Positions 18,524-27,683 of a stretch of 64,000 nt of DNA are shown here, one piece after another. Made by a program: the position numbers and the translations under genes. The notes beneath the pieces are model-generated. The model was not told where the DNA came from. It saw only the letters and a program-made list of their open reading frames with translations, and ran no database searches. Within the stretch, counting starts at the first letter, position 1. Every line of letters starts with the position of its first letter. This DNA comes from CBFFRJ01 sp051486985 (GTDB taxonomy: Bacteria; Pseudomonadota; Gammaproteobacteria; Enterobacterales; Enterobacteriaceae): NCBI RefSeq assembly GCF_051486985.1, contig NZ_JAHVDV010000023.1, forward strand, positions 1-64,000. The letters run 5' to 3'.

Positions 18524-19312
18524 ATGCCCGTTTTCGCCTTACTCGCTCTTGCTGGTTACTCCGTAAGCCTTGCGCTGATCATTCCCGGTTTGCTTCAGAA
18601 AAACAGCGGCTGGCGGCGTATGGCAATGCTTTCGGCGGTCATTGCCCTGATGTGCCACGGCTTTGCGCTCAAAGAACGCCTCTTCCCGGATGACGGTGGT
18701 CAGAACCTGAGCCTGCTCAATGTGGGGTCGCTGGTCAGCCTGATGATCTGTACGGTGATGACCATTGTGGCGTCCAAGAATCGTGGCTGGTTACTGCTGC
18801 CAATCGTTTATACTTTTGCCCTGATCAACCTCGCCTTTGCGATTTTTGTCCCCAATGAATACATCACCCATCTCGAAGCCAGCCCAGGGATGATGGTGCA
18901 TATCGGCCTGTCCCTGTTTGCTTACGCAACGTTAATCATTGCCGCAATGTATGCGTTGCAGCTCGCCTGGATCGACTATCAGCTGAAAAACAAGCGTCTG
19001 GCATTCAGCAGCGAAATGCCTCCGTTGATGAGCATTGAGCGCAAAATGTTTCACATTACCCAGGTCGGCGTCGTGCTCCTGACGCTGACGCTGTGTACCG
19101 GTCTGTTCTATCTGAAAAATCTATTCAGCATGGAAAATATCGATAAGGCCGTGTTGTCTATCATCGCCTGGTTTATCTATATCGTTCTGCTGTGGGGCCA
19201 CTATCATGAAGGGTGGCGCGGTCGCCGTGTCGTCTGGTTCAACGTCGCAGGCGCGGGCATTCTCACGCTGGCCTATTTTGGCAGTCGCGTAGTGCAACAC
19301 CTTGTGAGCTAA
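18524..19312 (+). CDS. ypjD: Inner membrane protein YpjD (cytochrome c assembly family)
   Basis: Polytopic inner-membrane protein of the CcsA/CcmC-like family; the exact role is unclear, although the family binds haem. Starting at MPVFALLALAGYS the product is 262 residues, close to E. coli YpjD. About eight TM segments are visible. The family tryptophan-rich signature appears as LLWGHYHEGWRGRRVVWF near 226-243, with likely axial His residues. It is followed by yfjD after 17 bp. Confidence 0.94.
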   Translation: MPVFALLALAGYSVSLALIIPGLLQKNSGWRRMAMLSAVIALMCHGFALKERLFPDDGGQNLSLLNVGSLVSLMICTVMTIVASKNRGWLLLPIVYTFALINLAFAIFVPNEYITHLEASPGMMVHIGLSLFAYATLIIAAMYALQLAWIDYQLKNKRLAFSSEMPPLMSIERKMFHITQVGVVLLTLTLCTGLFYLKNLFSMENIDKAVLSIIAWFIYIVLLWGHYHEGWRGRRVVWFNVAGAGILTLAYFGSRVVQHLVS

Positions 19313-19329
19313 TCAAGAAGGAATTTCCT

Positions 19330-20619
19330 CTGGAACACATATCCACCACGACGCTGATCGTCACCCTGATCATCATGGTGGTGATCTCGGCCTACTTCTC
19401 CGGTTCCGAAACCGGCATGATGACCATCAACCGTTACCGCCTGCGCCACCTGGCAAAGCAGGGACACCGCAGCGCGCGTCGGGTTGAGAAGTTACTGCGC
19501 AAGCCTGATCGCCTGATTAGCCTCGTGTTAATTGGCAATAACCTGGTCAATATTCTCGCCTCGGCGCTGGGTACCATAGTTGGCATGCGCCTGTACGGTA
19601 ACGCCGGGGTGGCGATTGCCACCGGTGTGCTGACCTTTGTGGTTCTGGTGTTTGCCGAGGTTTTGCCGAAAACCATCGCGGCGCTCTATCCTGAAAAAGT
19701 GGCCTTCCCCAGCAGCGTACTACTCGTCCCTTTACAAATCCTCATGATGCCGCTGGTCTGGCTGTTGAACAGTGTGACCCGGATATTGATGCGCATGGTC
19801 GGCATTAAAGCTGATGTCGTTATCAGTAGTGCGCTCAGTAAAGACGAGCTGCGTACTATCGTGAACGAATCGCGCTCGCAGATTTCCCGCCGTAACCAGG
19901 ACATGCTGCTGTCGATTCTCGATCTGGAAAAGGTCAGCGTGAATGACATCATGGTGCCCCGCAGTGAAATCCTCGGGATCGACATTAACGACGACTGGAA
20001 GTCGATTGTTCGCCAGCTTACCCACTCTCCTCATGGCCGCATTGTGCTTTATCGTGGCTCGCTGGATGACACCATCAGTATGCTGCGTGTCCGCGAAGCC
20101 TACCGTCTGATGACGGAGAAAAAGGAGTTCACTAAAGAGGTTATGCTGCGTGCGGCAGATGAGATTTACTACGTGCCAGAAGGGACACCCCTCAGCGTAC
20201 AACTGGTAAAATTCCAGCGTAATAAAAAGAAAGTTGGCCTGGTGGTCGACGAATACGGGGATGTTCAGGGGCTGATTACGGTTGAGGATATTCTGGAAGA
20301 GATAGTCGGTGATTTTACCACCTCTATGTCCCCTTCTCTTGCCGAAGAGGTGACACCGCAAAACGACGGTTCCGTGATCATTGACGGTAGCGCCAACGTG
20401 CGCGAACTGAACAAAGCCTTTAACTGGATATTGCCGGAAGCTGAAGCCAGGACAATCAACGGAATGTTACTGGAAGCCCTCGAAGAGATACCGGCAGCCG
20501 GAACGCGAGTGCGCATTGAGCAGTATGATATTGATATCCTTGATGTACAGGACAATATGATTAAGCAGGTGCGGGTGATTCCGGTCAAACCAATTCGTGA
20601 CAGCGTGACGGACCGGTAG
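19330..20619 (+). CDS. yfjD: CNNM/CorC-family inner membrane protein YfjD
   Basis: Membrane transporter-type protein of the CorB/CNNM family, associated with Mg2+ or Co2+ homeostasis. Four-TM DUF21 domain (1-190), paired CBS domains (about 205-330) and a CorC/HlyC domain (about 345-425) are all present. The product matches E. coli YfjD from residue 2 on (EHISTTTLIVTLIIMVVISA). No ATG, GTG or TTG is in frame at that point: the only codon after the AGAAGGA ribosome site is CTG (19330-19332), so I annotate a CTG start giving 429 residues. Translation is probably coupled to ypjD. Confidence 0.92.
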   Translation: MEHISTTTLIVTLIIMVVISAYFSGSETGMMTINRYRLRHLAKQGHRSARRVEKLLRKPDRLISLVLIGNNLVNILASALGTIVGMRLYGNAGVAIATGVLTFVVLVFAEVLPKTIAALYPEKVAFPSSVLLVPLQILMMPLVWLLNSVTRILMRMVGIKADVVISSALSKDELRTIVNESRSQISRRNQDMLLSILDLEKVSVNDIMVPRSEILGIDINDDWKSIVRQLTHSPHGRIVLYRGSLDDTISMLRVREAYRLMTEKKEFTKEVMLRAADEIYYVPEGTPLSVQLVKFQRNKKKVGLVVDEYGDVQGLITVEDILEEIVGDFTTSMSPSLAEEVTPQNDGSVIIDGSANVRELNKAFNWILPEAEARTINGMLLEALEEIPAAGTRVRIEQYDIDILDVQDNMIKQVRVIPVKPIRDSVTDR

Positions 20620-20629
20620 GCGGGAAGAA

Positions 20630-20664
20630 TAAGGGCCGGGGAAGCGTAAACGTCACCGGCCCTG
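20630..20664. terminator. Hairpin between yfjD and grpE
   Basis: GGGCCGG/CCGGCCC arms enclose about 16 bases between two convergent genes. No long T-run follows, so terminator function is likely but not certain. Confidence 0.5.
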
Positions 20665-20673
20665 AGAAGACGC

Positions 20674-21267
20674 TTAGGCCTTAGCTTTGGCGACGGTCAC
20701 CATCGCAGCACGAATAGTGCGGCCGTTCAGCGTAAAGCCTTTTTGCATAACACCCAGCACGTTTCCTGCAGCAACGTCCTCAGATTCCACCATCGCAATG
20801 GCCTGATGTACGTTCGGATCCAGCGGAACGTTGGTTTCTGCAATGACTTCCACACCGAATTTTTTTACAACATCCAGCATGGATTTCAGCGTCAACTCAA
20901 TGCCTTCGACCATCGAGGCCATGTCGGCATTGTCTTTGTCCGCCACTTCCAGCGCACGCTCAAGACTGTCGATAACCGGCAGCAGCTCGTTGACAAACTT
21001 CTCCAGCGCGAATTTATGCGCTTTCTCAACGTCAAGCTCAGTACGACGACGCAGGTTTTCCATTTCGGCTTTAATACGCAGAACACCATCGCGTTCGCGA
21101 TTCTGCGCTTCAACCAGTTGCGCTTCGAGGTCGGCAATCTTCTCATCGCGCGGATCCACCTGCTCAGCAGAAGCGTCTGATTCAACTGCCTCAACTTCCT
21201 CATGCTGTTCCATGATAATTTCTTCCGGGGCTTGCCCGTCAGGCGTTTTCTGTTCTTTACTACTCAT
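20674..21267 (-). CDS. grpE: Nucleotide exchange factor GrpE
   Basis: Releases ADP from DnaK in the Hsp70 cycle. The 197 residues, E. coli length, start MSSKEQKTPDGQAPEEI. A long N-terminal helix (about 40-135) forms the dimer and a beta-wing domain (about 138-195) contacts DnaK. It has a sigma-32 promoter and is divergent from nadK. Confidence 0.98.
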   Translation of the reverse strand: MSSKEQKTPDGQAPEEIIMEQHEEVEAVESDASAEQVDPRDEKIADLEAQLVEAQNRERDGVLRIKAEMENLRRRTELDVEKAHKFALEKFVNELLPVIDSLERALEVADKDNADMASMVEGIELTLKSMLDVVKKFGVEVIAETNVPLDPNVHQAIAMVESEDVAAGNVLGVMQKGFTLNGRTIRAAMVTVAKAKA

Positions 21268-21312
21268 GAATTTCTCCGCGTTTTTTTCGCATTCATCTCG
21301 CTAACTTCGCTT

Positions 21313-21343
21313 ATTATGGGGATCTGTTTCCGGGTTTCAAGGG
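21313..21343 (-). promoter_or_regulatory. sigma-32 promoter of grpE
   Basis: Minus-strand CCCTTGAAA (21335-21343) and CCCCATAAT (21313-21321), 13 bp apart, is an almost perfect heat-shock promoter about 45 bp before grpE. Confidence 0.92.
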
Positions 21344-21390
21344 AACGCGGCACATTGTCATCATTCATTTGGCACAAGGACCACCAGAAA

Positions 21391-22269
21391 ATGGCTCAAC
21401 ATTTCAAGTGTATTGGTATTGTCGGTCACCCGCGCCATCCAACGGCACTGACCACACATGAAATGCTCTATCGATGGCTCTGTGCAAAAGGGTATGAGGT
21501 CATTGTGGAACAGCAGATTGCGCAGGAGTTGAAGCTTACCTCCGTGCGCACCGGAACGCTGGCGGAGATTGGTCAACAGGCCGATCTTGCTGTGGTTGTC
21601 GGTGGCGATGGAAATATGTTGGGGGCAGCACGCACGCTGGCTCGTTATGACATCAAAGTGATCGGTATCAACCGCGGTAACCTGGGTTTTTTGACCGACC
21701 TTGATCCGGATAATGCGCAGCAACAACTGGCCGATGTCCTTGAAGGGCATTATCTTGCCGAGCAACGTTTTCTGCTGGAAGTCCAGGTCTGCCAACAGGA
21801 TTGCCAGAAGCGCATCAGTACAGCCATTAATGAAGTTGTGCTCCACCCAGGAAAAGTGGCGCATATGATTGAATTTGAAGTTTATATCGACGAAATCTTC
21901 GCCTTTTCTCAACGTTCAGATGGCCTGATTATCTCAACCCCTACCGGCTCGACAGCCTATTCTCTCTCTGCGGGCGGTCCTATTCTCACCCCCTCACTGG
22001 ACGCCATTACCCTGGTGCCGATGTTCCCGCATACCCTGACGGCACGCCCGCTGGTTATCAACAGCAGCAGCACCATTCGTTTACGCTTCTCGCACCGGCG
22101 CAGCGACCTTGAGGTGAGTTGCGACAGTCAGATTGCGTTACCTATCCAGGAAGGGGAAGATGTGCTGATCCGCCGCTGCGATTACCATCTCAATCTCATA
22201 CACCCTAAAGACTACAGTTATTTCAACACATTAAGCTCTAAGCTGGGTTGGTCAAAAAAATTATTCTGA
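21391..22269 (+). CDS. nadK: NAD kinase
   Basis: Phosphorylates NAD+ to NADP+ with ATP. Starting at MAQHFKCIGIVGHPRHP the product is 292 residues, as in E. coli. The family GGDGN motif (VVGGDGNMLGAAR, near 70-82) and the conserved SDGLIISTPTGSTAYSLSAG segment (near 180-199) are intact. Reading frame extends upstream into grpE's promoter, but the chosen ATG matches the family start. Confidence 0.97.
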   Translation: MAQHFKCIGIVGHPRHPTALTTHEMLYRWLCAKGYEVIVEQQIAQELKLTSVRTGTLAEIGQQADLAVVVGGDGNMLGAARTLARYDIKVIGINRGNLGFLTDLDPDNAQQQLADVLEGHYLAEQRFLLEVQVCQQDCQKRISTAINEVVLHPGKVAHMIEFEVYIDEIFAFSQRSDGLIISTPTGSTAYSLSAGGPILTPSLDAITLVPMFPHTLTARPLVINSSSTIRLRFSHRRSDLEVSCDSQIALPIQEGEDVLIRRCDYHLNLIHPKDYSYFNTLSSKLGWSKKLF

Positions 22270-22286
22270 AACCGGGTACAGGGCTT

Positions 22287-22306
22287 TACTGTATATAAAA
22301 CCAGTC
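22287..22306. promoter_or_regulatory. LexA box 1 of recN (imperfect)
   Basis: TACTGTATATAAAACCAGTC matches the SOS consensus TACTGT-N8-ACAGTA at most positions, with CCAG in place of ACAG. It lies about 50-70 bp before recN. Confidence 0.8.
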
Positions 22307-22309
22307 ATA

Positions 22310-22329
22310 TACTGTATTTAAATACAGTT
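22310..22329. promoter_or_regulatory. LexA box 2 of recN
   Basis: TACTGTATTTAAATACAGTT carries perfect CTGT-N8-ACAG arms. Two boxes 3 bp apart upstream of recN repeat the multi-box arrangement of E. coli and predict tight SOS repression. Confidence 0.92.
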
Positions 22330-22355
22330 ATGGTTTTTCATACAGGAAAGCAACC

Positions 22356-24017
22356 ATGTTGGCACAACTGACCATTAGCAACTTTGCGATTGTTCGTGAG
22401 CTTGAGATCGATTTCCAGAGCGGAATGACCGCTATTACTGGTGAAACCGGCGCAGGTAAATCCATCGCTATCGACGCGCTTGGCCTCTGCCTGGGTGGTC
22501 GTGCTGAAGCCGACATGGTGCGTGCGGGTGCCGCCCGCGCCGACCTCTGTGCTCGCTTTGCATTAAAAGATACCCCCGCAGCCCAACGCTGGCTGGAAGC
22601 TAATCAGCTTGAAGACGGACGTGAGTGTTTACTTCGTCGCGTGATCAGCAGTGACGGCCGCTCACGCGGCTTTATTAACGGCACTGCGGTTCCTCTCTCT
22701 CAACTTCGCGAACTGGGTCAGCTGTTGATTCAGATTCACGGGCAGCATGCGCACCAGTTACTGGTGAAAGCAGAACATCAGAAGGCCCTGCTGGATGGTT
22801 ACGCCGGTGAGTATGCGCTTACGCAACAAATGACCAGCCACTACCGACTCTGGCATCAGAGCTGCCGTGAGCTGGCGCAGCACCAGCAGTTAAGTCAGGA
22901 GCGTGCCGCGCGCGCAGAGCTGCTGCAATATCAGCTTAAAGAACTTAACGAATTTAACCCCCAGGCGGGTGAATTTGAACAGATCGATGAGGAGTATAAG
23001 CGCCTTGCGAATAGCGGGCAGTTACTCAGCACCAGCCAGCATGCACTTAACCTGCTGGCAGATGGCGAAGAGGCTAATCTGCAAAGCCAGCTTTATACTG
23101 CCCGTCAGTTGGTGAGCGAACTGACCGTCATGGATGCGGGTCTCTCTGATGTGCTTACCATGCTGGAAGAAGCGGCCATTCAACTTAGCGAAGCCAGTGA
23201 TGAATTGCGTCACTACTGCGATCGTCTGGACCTCGACCCGAACCGTCTGTATGAACTCGAACAACGTCTTTCAAAGCAGATTTCGCTGGCACGTAAACAT
23301 CATGTCAGCCCGGAAGCGCTGCCGCAGTTCCACCAGTCCCTGCTGGATGAGCAGCAACAGCTCGACGATCAGGCTGATTCCCAGGAGACGCTGAAGCTCG
23401 CCGTGGATAAACATCACCAGCAGGCACTGGAGAGTGCTCGCCTGCTCCATACACAGCGCAAAACCTATGCCGAAGAACTGGGCCAGCTGATTACCGAAAG
23501 TATGCATATGCTTTCCATGCCGCACGGCGTCTTCGTGATTGATGTTAGCTTTGATGAACACGCTTTGACTGCCGAAGGCGCAGACCGCATTGAGTTTCGG
23601 GTCACGACCAACCCCGGTCAGCCGTTGCAGGCCATCTCGAAAGTGGCTTCAGGTGGCGAACTGTCCCGTATTGCACTGGCGATTCAGGTTATTACTGCAC
23701 GAAAAATGGAAACGCCAGCGCTGATTTTCGATGAAGTTGACGTGGGGATCAGTGGGCCAACCGCAGCCGTGGTGGGTAAGCTGCTCCGCCAGCTTGGAGA
23801 GTCAACCCAGGTCATGTGCGTCACCCACCTGCCGCAGGTGGCAGGCTGTGGTCATCACCACTTCGTTGTCAGCAAAGAAACCGATGGCGCCATGACGGAA
23901 ACCCATATGCAGCCGCTGGATAAACGCGCTCGCCTTCAGGAGCTGGCTCGTCTGCTGGGCGGTAGTGAGGTCACGCGAAATACGCTGGCAAATGCGAAAG
24001 AGCTGCTTGCTGCCTAA
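22356..24017 (+). CDS. recN: DNA repair protein RecN
   Basis: SMC-like ATPase for double-strand break repair in recombination. The 553 residues have Walker A GETGAGKSIAIDAL near 29-42 and a coiled-coil centre (about 160-370). The C-terminal half-ATPase has the signature VASGGELSRIALA near 430-442 and Walker B ALIFDEVDVGI near 452-462. A GGAAAG ribosome site precedes the ATG. LexA boxes make it strongly SOS-inducible. Confidence 0.98.
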   Translation: MLAQLTISNFAIVRELEIDFQSGMTAITGETGAGKSIAIDALGLCLGGRAEADMVRAGAARADLCARFALKDTPAAQRWLEANQLEDGRECLLRRVISSDGRSRGFINGTAVPLSQLRELGQLLIQIHGQHAHQLLVKAEHQKALLDGYAGEYALTQQMTSHYRLWHQSCRELAQHQQLSQERAARAELLQYQLKELNEFNPQAGEFEQIDEEYKRLANSGQLLSTSQHALNLLADGEEANLQSQLYTARQLVSELTVMDAGLSDVLTMLEEAAIQLSEASDELRHYCDRLDLDPNRLYELEQRLSKQISLARKHHVSPEALPQFHQSLLDEQQQLDDQADSQETLKLAVDKHHQQALESARLLHTQRKTYAEELGQLITESMHMLSMPHGVFVIDVSFDEHALTAEGADRIEFRVTTNPGQPLQAISKVASGGELSRIALAIQVITARKMETPALIFDEVDVGISGPTAAVVGKLLRQLGESTQVMCVTHLPQVAGCGHHHFVVSKETDGAMTETHMQPLDKRARLQELARLLGGSEVTRNTLANAKELLAA

Positions 24018-24165
24018 ACTTTTTGGCACAAACAGGGTCAGAGTTCAGGATAATTTCGCCGCAGGACCAGGTAGCAAAGGTTTCAAACTGGCTAAAGGTC
24101 TATTATTATCGGCACATTACAAATGAGCTACGTACTGTTCGGGCCCGAAAAGGAATCAAATCATT

Positions 24166-24507
24166 ATGCGTTGTAAAATGCTGACTGCTGCCGCAGCGGT
24201 TCTACTGATGTTGACCGCAGGCTGCTCCACTCTGGAGCGAGTGGTATACCGCCCTGATATCAATCAGGGAAACTACCTGACCCCGAATGACGTTTCTAAA
24301 ATTCGCGTCGGGATGACGCAACAGCAGGTTGCTTACGCACTGGGCACGCCGATGATGACCGACCCGTTCGGCAGCAATACCTGGTTCTATGTTTTCCGCC
24401 AGCAACCTGGCCATGAAAATGCCACCCAACAGACGCTGACCCTGACCTTTAACAGCAGCAGCGTGCTAACAAACATTGATAACAAACCTGCACTGACAAA
24501 AGAGTAA
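24166..24507 (+). CDS. bamE: Outer membrane assembly lipoprotein BamE (SmpA)
   Basis: Small lipoprotein of the BAM complex that stabilises BamD-BamA contact. The 113 residues have a signal peptide with lipobox LTAGCS (Cys near 20), then the SmpA/OmlA fold with VGMTQQQVAYALGTPMM near 47-63. It is monocistronic, 148 bp after recN, with its own terminator. Confidence 0.97.
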   Translation: MRCKMLTAAAAVLLMLTAGCSTLERVVYRPDINQGNYLTPNDVSKIRVGMTQQQVAYALGTPMMTDPFGSNTWFYVFRQQPGHENATQQTLTLTFNSSSVLTNIDNKPALTKE

Positions 24508-24517
24508 TCTCAGAACA

Positions 24518-24548
24518 TCGAATGGCGCCCCCGGGCGCCATTTTCATT
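24518..24548 (+). terminator. bamE terminator
   Basis: An AATGGCGCCC/GGGCGCCATT hairpin followed by TTCATTTC lies just after bamE and before the DfsB-family gene. Confidence 0.82.
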
Positions 24549-24563
24549 TCAGGGAGAGAATTA

Positions 24564-25115
24564 ATGTCCGTACCGCAGAGCAGGGCCGCGTTGCTGGAGG
24601 CGATGGAAAAATCCGCCGCTGCGTTACGTAAGAAACTCGACCGCATTCCAGCGCAGGTTGCCTTCACCCCTTGTCTGGAAGGGCACGCAGCAGGCACAAC
24701 AATAAGTCCCGCCTCTCTGGTCAGCTACCTCATTGGCTGGGGCGAGCAGGTGCTTTACTGGCATCATCAGGAAGCCTCAGGCAGTGAGATTGATTTTCCG
24801 GCGACAGGATTTAAATGGAATGAGCTGGGCAAACTGGCGCAAAAATATTATGCCGATTATGCCCATATTCAAGCGTGGGCGGCGCTGCTCGCCAGGCTTG
24901 AAGAGACTCAGCGGCAGTTGCGCCATCTGGTAGAGGCCTTTAGTGATGAAGCGCTTTACCATCAGCCCTGGTACGGGAAGTGGACGCGAGGACGAATGAT
25001 TCAGTTCAACAGCGTCTCACCCTGTAAAAATGCCAGTGCGCGGCTGAACCCACTGCTTAAAAAATTAGCCTCGTCCCCCCCGGACTATTTCTTAGCCGAC
25101 TGCTCCGCGCGCTGA
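24564..25115 (+). CDS. ClbS/DfsB (DUF1706) family four-helix bundle protein
   Basis: Predicted cytoplasmic four-helix-bundle protein. ClbS, a relative, protects against colibactin, but most members have no assigned function. From MSVPQSRAALLEAM (24564, GGGAGAG ribosome site) the product is 183 residues. Family segments are clear: SYLIGWGEQVLYWH near 55-68, GFKWNELGKLAQKYY near 81-95, and the C-terminal WTRGRMIQFNSVSPCKNA. It is not at this site in E. coli. The last 31 bp overlap the convergent ratB. Confidence 0.88.
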   Translation: MSVPQSRAALLEAMEKSAAALRKKLDRIPAQVAFTPCLEGHAAGTTISPASLVSYLIGWGEQVLYWHHQEASGSEIDFPATGFKWNELGKLAQKYYADYAHIQAWAALLARLEETQRQLRHLVEAFSDEALYHQPWYGKWTRGRMIQFNSVSPCKNASARLNPLLKKLASSPPDYFLADCSAR

Positions 25116-25375
25116 CGGCGCAGCTCTTTCGGGTCCGCAATCAGCGGGCGGTAGATCTCAACGCGGTCGCCATCGCCTACCCTGTCATGCAGTTTGGCCG
25201 GGCGACTGTAAATCCCGACCTTGTTTTTGGTTAAATCGATATCCGCACGCAGCTCCAGCAGGCCTGAGGCCACAATCGCCTGCTCAATAGTCGCCCCCTC
25301 CTCCAGGGTTACCCGTTGCAGATACTGCTTTTCAGGTAACGCGTATGCGACTTCAACAACGATTTTACCCGGCAC
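25085..25375 (-). CDS. ratB: RnfH family protein RatB (YfjF)
   Basis: Small ubiquitin-like-fold (MoaD/ThiS type) protein; its function is unproven. The start is GTG (25373-25375), giving VPGKIVVEVAYALPEKQ, 96 residues as in E. coli. Longer frames upstream lie inside ratA. It overlaps ratA by 11 bp, so the two are co-translated. Its 3' end overlaps the DfsB-family gene. Confidence 0.93.
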   Translation of the reverse strand: MPGKIVVEVAYALPEKQYLQRVTLEEGATIEQAIVASGLLELRADIDLTKNKVGIYSRPAKLHDRVGDGDRVEIYRPLIADPKELRRQRAEQSAKK

Positions 25376-25802
25376 TGTAGACCTCTTTGGCACGGTGAGT
25401 AAATGCCTGCACCATGTTAGCGGCCAGCTCTTTAAATATGCTGCCAAACGCCAGTTCGATAAGTTTGTTGGTAAATTCGAAATCCAGGCTGAACTCAATA
25501 CGGCAGGCATCCGCACTGAGCGGAACAAACTTCCAGCCACCCATTAATTTTTTGAACGGTCCATCAACCAGATGCATCAGAATGGTCTGGTTAGCCGTAA
25601 GGGTATTCCGGGTGGTAAAGGTTTTACTGATCCCCGCTTTCGAGACATCCACCGCCGCCGTCATTTGCGTCGGGCCGGATTCCAGTACCCGACTGCCCGT
25701 ACAGCCAGGGAGAAACTCCGGATAGGATTTCACATCATTGACCAGTTGGTACATTTGCTCCGCGCTGTAAGGCACCAGCGCAGTCCGGCTAATCTGTGGC
25801 AT
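25365..25802 (-). CDS. ratA: RatA, START/Coq10-like protein
   Basis: Reported in E. coli as a toxin that hinders 30S-50S association. The fold is that of Coq10, so a ubiquinone-related role is an alternative. Starting at MPQISRTALVPYSAEQMY the product is 145 residues, as in E. coli. It is divergent from smpB and upstream of ratB in the same unit. Confidence 0.94.
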   Translation of the reverse strand: MPQISRTALVPYSAEQMYQLVNDVKSYPEFLPGCTGSRVLESGPTQMTAAVDVSKAGISKTFTTRNTLTANQTILMHLVDGPFKKLMGGWKFVPLSADACRIEFSLDFEFTNKLIELAFGSIFKELAANMVQAFTHRAKEVYSAG

Positions 25803-25961
25803 AACATTTCCTGCGATCACACAATCCTTAAATAATAACATTTCCCATAGATGAAAGGAAAACGCTATGCCGGAACTCGTGCTAAGATGACACGTTGAAC
25901 CTCACAGGATGCAATGAGGTCTTTTTTTGGATATCAGATTACAAATGGCTTCACGACACTT

Positions 25962-26444
25962 ATGACGAAGAAAAAAGTACACAAACCCGGTTCCGCTACC
26001 ATCGCGATGAATAAACGCGCCCGCCATGAATATTTCATTGAAGAAGAGTTTGAAGCAGGACTCTCTTTACAGGGCTGGGAAGTGAAATCCCTGCGCGCAG
26101 GTAAAGCAAACATTGGCGACAGTTATGTGATCCTGAAAGACGGGGAAGCGTACCTGTTTGGCGCCAACTTCACCCCGCTGGCCGTGGCTTCAAGTCACTA
26201 TGTCTGCGACCCGACCCGTACCCGCAAGCTGCTACTTAACCAACGCGAGCTCGACTCCCTTTACGGTCGTATTAACCGCGAAGGCTATACCATTCTTGCT
26301 CTCTCGCTGTACTGGAAGAATGCCTGGTGCAAAGTCAAAATCGGCGTGGCGAAAGGTAAGAAACAGCATGACAAGCGCTCCGACCTTAAAGAGCGTGAAT
26401 GGCAACTGGATAAAGCCCGCATCATGAAAAACGCGGGCCGTTAA
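25962..26444 (+). CDS. smpB: SsrA-binding protein SmpB
   Basis: Binds tmRNA and delivers it to stalled ribosomes for trans-translation. Starting at MTKKKVHKPGSATIAMNKRA the product is 160 residues, as in E. coli, with an OB-type barrel and a basic C-terminal tail (KREWQ-type, ending IMKNAGR). In E. coli smpB and ssrA are adjacent. Here 17.8 kb of adhesin and secretion genes separates them, as in Salmonella SPI-9. Confidence 0.97.
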   Translation: MTKKKVHKPGSATIAMNKRARHEYFIEEEFEAGLSLQGWEVKSLRAGKANIGDSYVILKDGEAYLFGANFTPLAVASSHYVCDPTRTRKLLLNQRELDSLYGRINREGYTILALSLYWKNAWCKVKIGVAKGKKQHDKRSDLKEREWQLDKARIMKNAGR

Positions 26445-26456
26445 ACCCGGCGTCAA

Positions 26457-26481
26457 CCGGACGCTTAACGCAAGCGTCCGG
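26457..26481. terminator. Hairpin between smpB and the type I secretion operon
   Basis: CCGGACGCTT-AACG-CAAGCGTCCGG is a perfect 10-bp stem lying between two convergent genes. There is no clean T-run on either strand, so it may be a terminator or an mRNA-stabilising hairpin. Confidence 0.55.
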
Positions 26482-26503
26482 GCCTATTCCCCTTTTCCGG
26501 CAA

Positions 26504-27673
26504 CTACCGTTCTCGCAGCGCCTCGTTGACCTTGTTCAGCGGTTTAATCAAATAATCGAGCACCGATTTCTGTCCGGTTTTGATCTCTACGTTCGCGACC
26601 ATCCCCGGTAAAATCGGGAAGCGCTTCCCGCTTTTATTCTCCAGCTCCGCGCTTTTAGTCCGTACATAGACGCGATAGTAAAACTGATCGCGCCGGACCT
26701 CATCCTGCAACGTATCCGGTGACACAATCTCTACGGTACCTTTGAGATCGCCATAGATCGACGAGTCATAGGCCGTCACTTTAACGGTGGCCGGCAGCCC
26801 TGGTCTGATATAGGCAATATCTCGCGGGTTGATCCTTGTCTCCACCAGCAGTTGATCTTCCAGCGGCACGATCTCCATCAGCTTGCCACCCGGTTGTAAC
26901 ACACCCCCGACGGTCGTCACCTGAATATCTTTGACAATCCCGCGTACGGGCGAGGAGAGGGTTGCCCTGTCAACCTGGTCGGCCTTACCGGCAAGCACCT
27001 GCAACTGAGCATCCAGATCGGCATTATTTTTCACCTGTTCTTCGCGCGCACGCACCGCATACTGGTTACGCGCTTCGTCGATTTTGCCCTTCAGTTCCGA
27101 GGCCTGACGCTGTAGACGAATGACTTCAACATCGCTGGCCGCCCCTCTCGCCACCAGCGGTTGAGTCATTTTAAGCTCAGCGTTCACCAGCTTCAGCGCC
27201 TGCTGGAGGTTCGCCACCGTCTCATCCAGGTTACGCCTGCGGGATTCATATAGCTGACGCTCGCGGGCCACCAGATCGGGTTCGCGTAGTGATTCAGCGC
27301 TGAAACGCAAAGGCTCACCGGTCAGCTCTGAGCGCAGACGCTCACTCGACGCACGCAGGGTTCGCGCACGGGCGGCGGCTTCACCGTAATTGGACTGAAA
27401 GCGGGTAGGATCGAGGCGGGCCAGCATCTGCCCACGCTCAACAATATCGCCCTCTTTCACCATCAGCGCACTGACGATCCCACCGTCCAGGCTCTCAATC
27501 ACCTGCGCATGCGTTGAAGGGGTAATTTTTCCCGTCCCGACCGTCACCTCATCAAGGATGGCCCAGGCCGCCCAGGCCACAAACAGCACCATCGCAATCA
27601 GCGTCAGCCAGATAACCGATGAGTAAAATCGCCCCTGGCGCGCCAGGTCTTCCTGCATAGTCAGTTGACTCAT
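26504..27673 (-). CDS. bapD: HlyD-family membrane fusion protein of the adhesin type I secretion system
   Basis: Periplasmic adaptor linking the ABC exporter to the outer-membrane channel. The 389 residues have a single TM near 20-42 (VIWLTLIAMVLFVAWAAWAI), a biotinyl/lipoyl half-motif (AQVIESLDGGIVSALMVKEG, near 60-80), a coiled-coil hairpin (about 120-220) and a C-terminal beta-barrel domain. A GAGGAG ribosome site precedes the ATG. Last gene of the adhesin-tolC-abc-hlyD order. The symbol follows Salmonella bapABCD by analogy. Confidence 0.92.
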   Translation of the reverse strand: MSQLTMQEDLARQGRFYSSVIWLTLIAMVLFVAWAAWAILDEVTVGTGKITPSTHAQVIESLDGGIVSALMVKEGDIVERGQMLARLDPTRFQSNYGEAAARARTLRASSERLRSELTGEPLRFSAESLREPDLVARERQLYESRRRNLDETVANLQQALKLVNAELKMTQPLVARGAASDVEVIRLQRQASELKGKIDEARNQYAVRAREEQVKNNADLDAQLQVLAGKADQVDRATLSSPVRGIVKDIQVTTVGGVLQPGGKLMEIVPLEDQLLVETRINPRDIAYIRPGLPATVKVTAYDSSIYGDLKGTVEIVSPDTLQDEVRRDQFYYRVYVRTKSAELENKSGKRFPILPGMVANVEIKTGQKSVLDYLIKPLNKVNEALRER

Positions 27674-27683
27674 CCGCGGCTCC

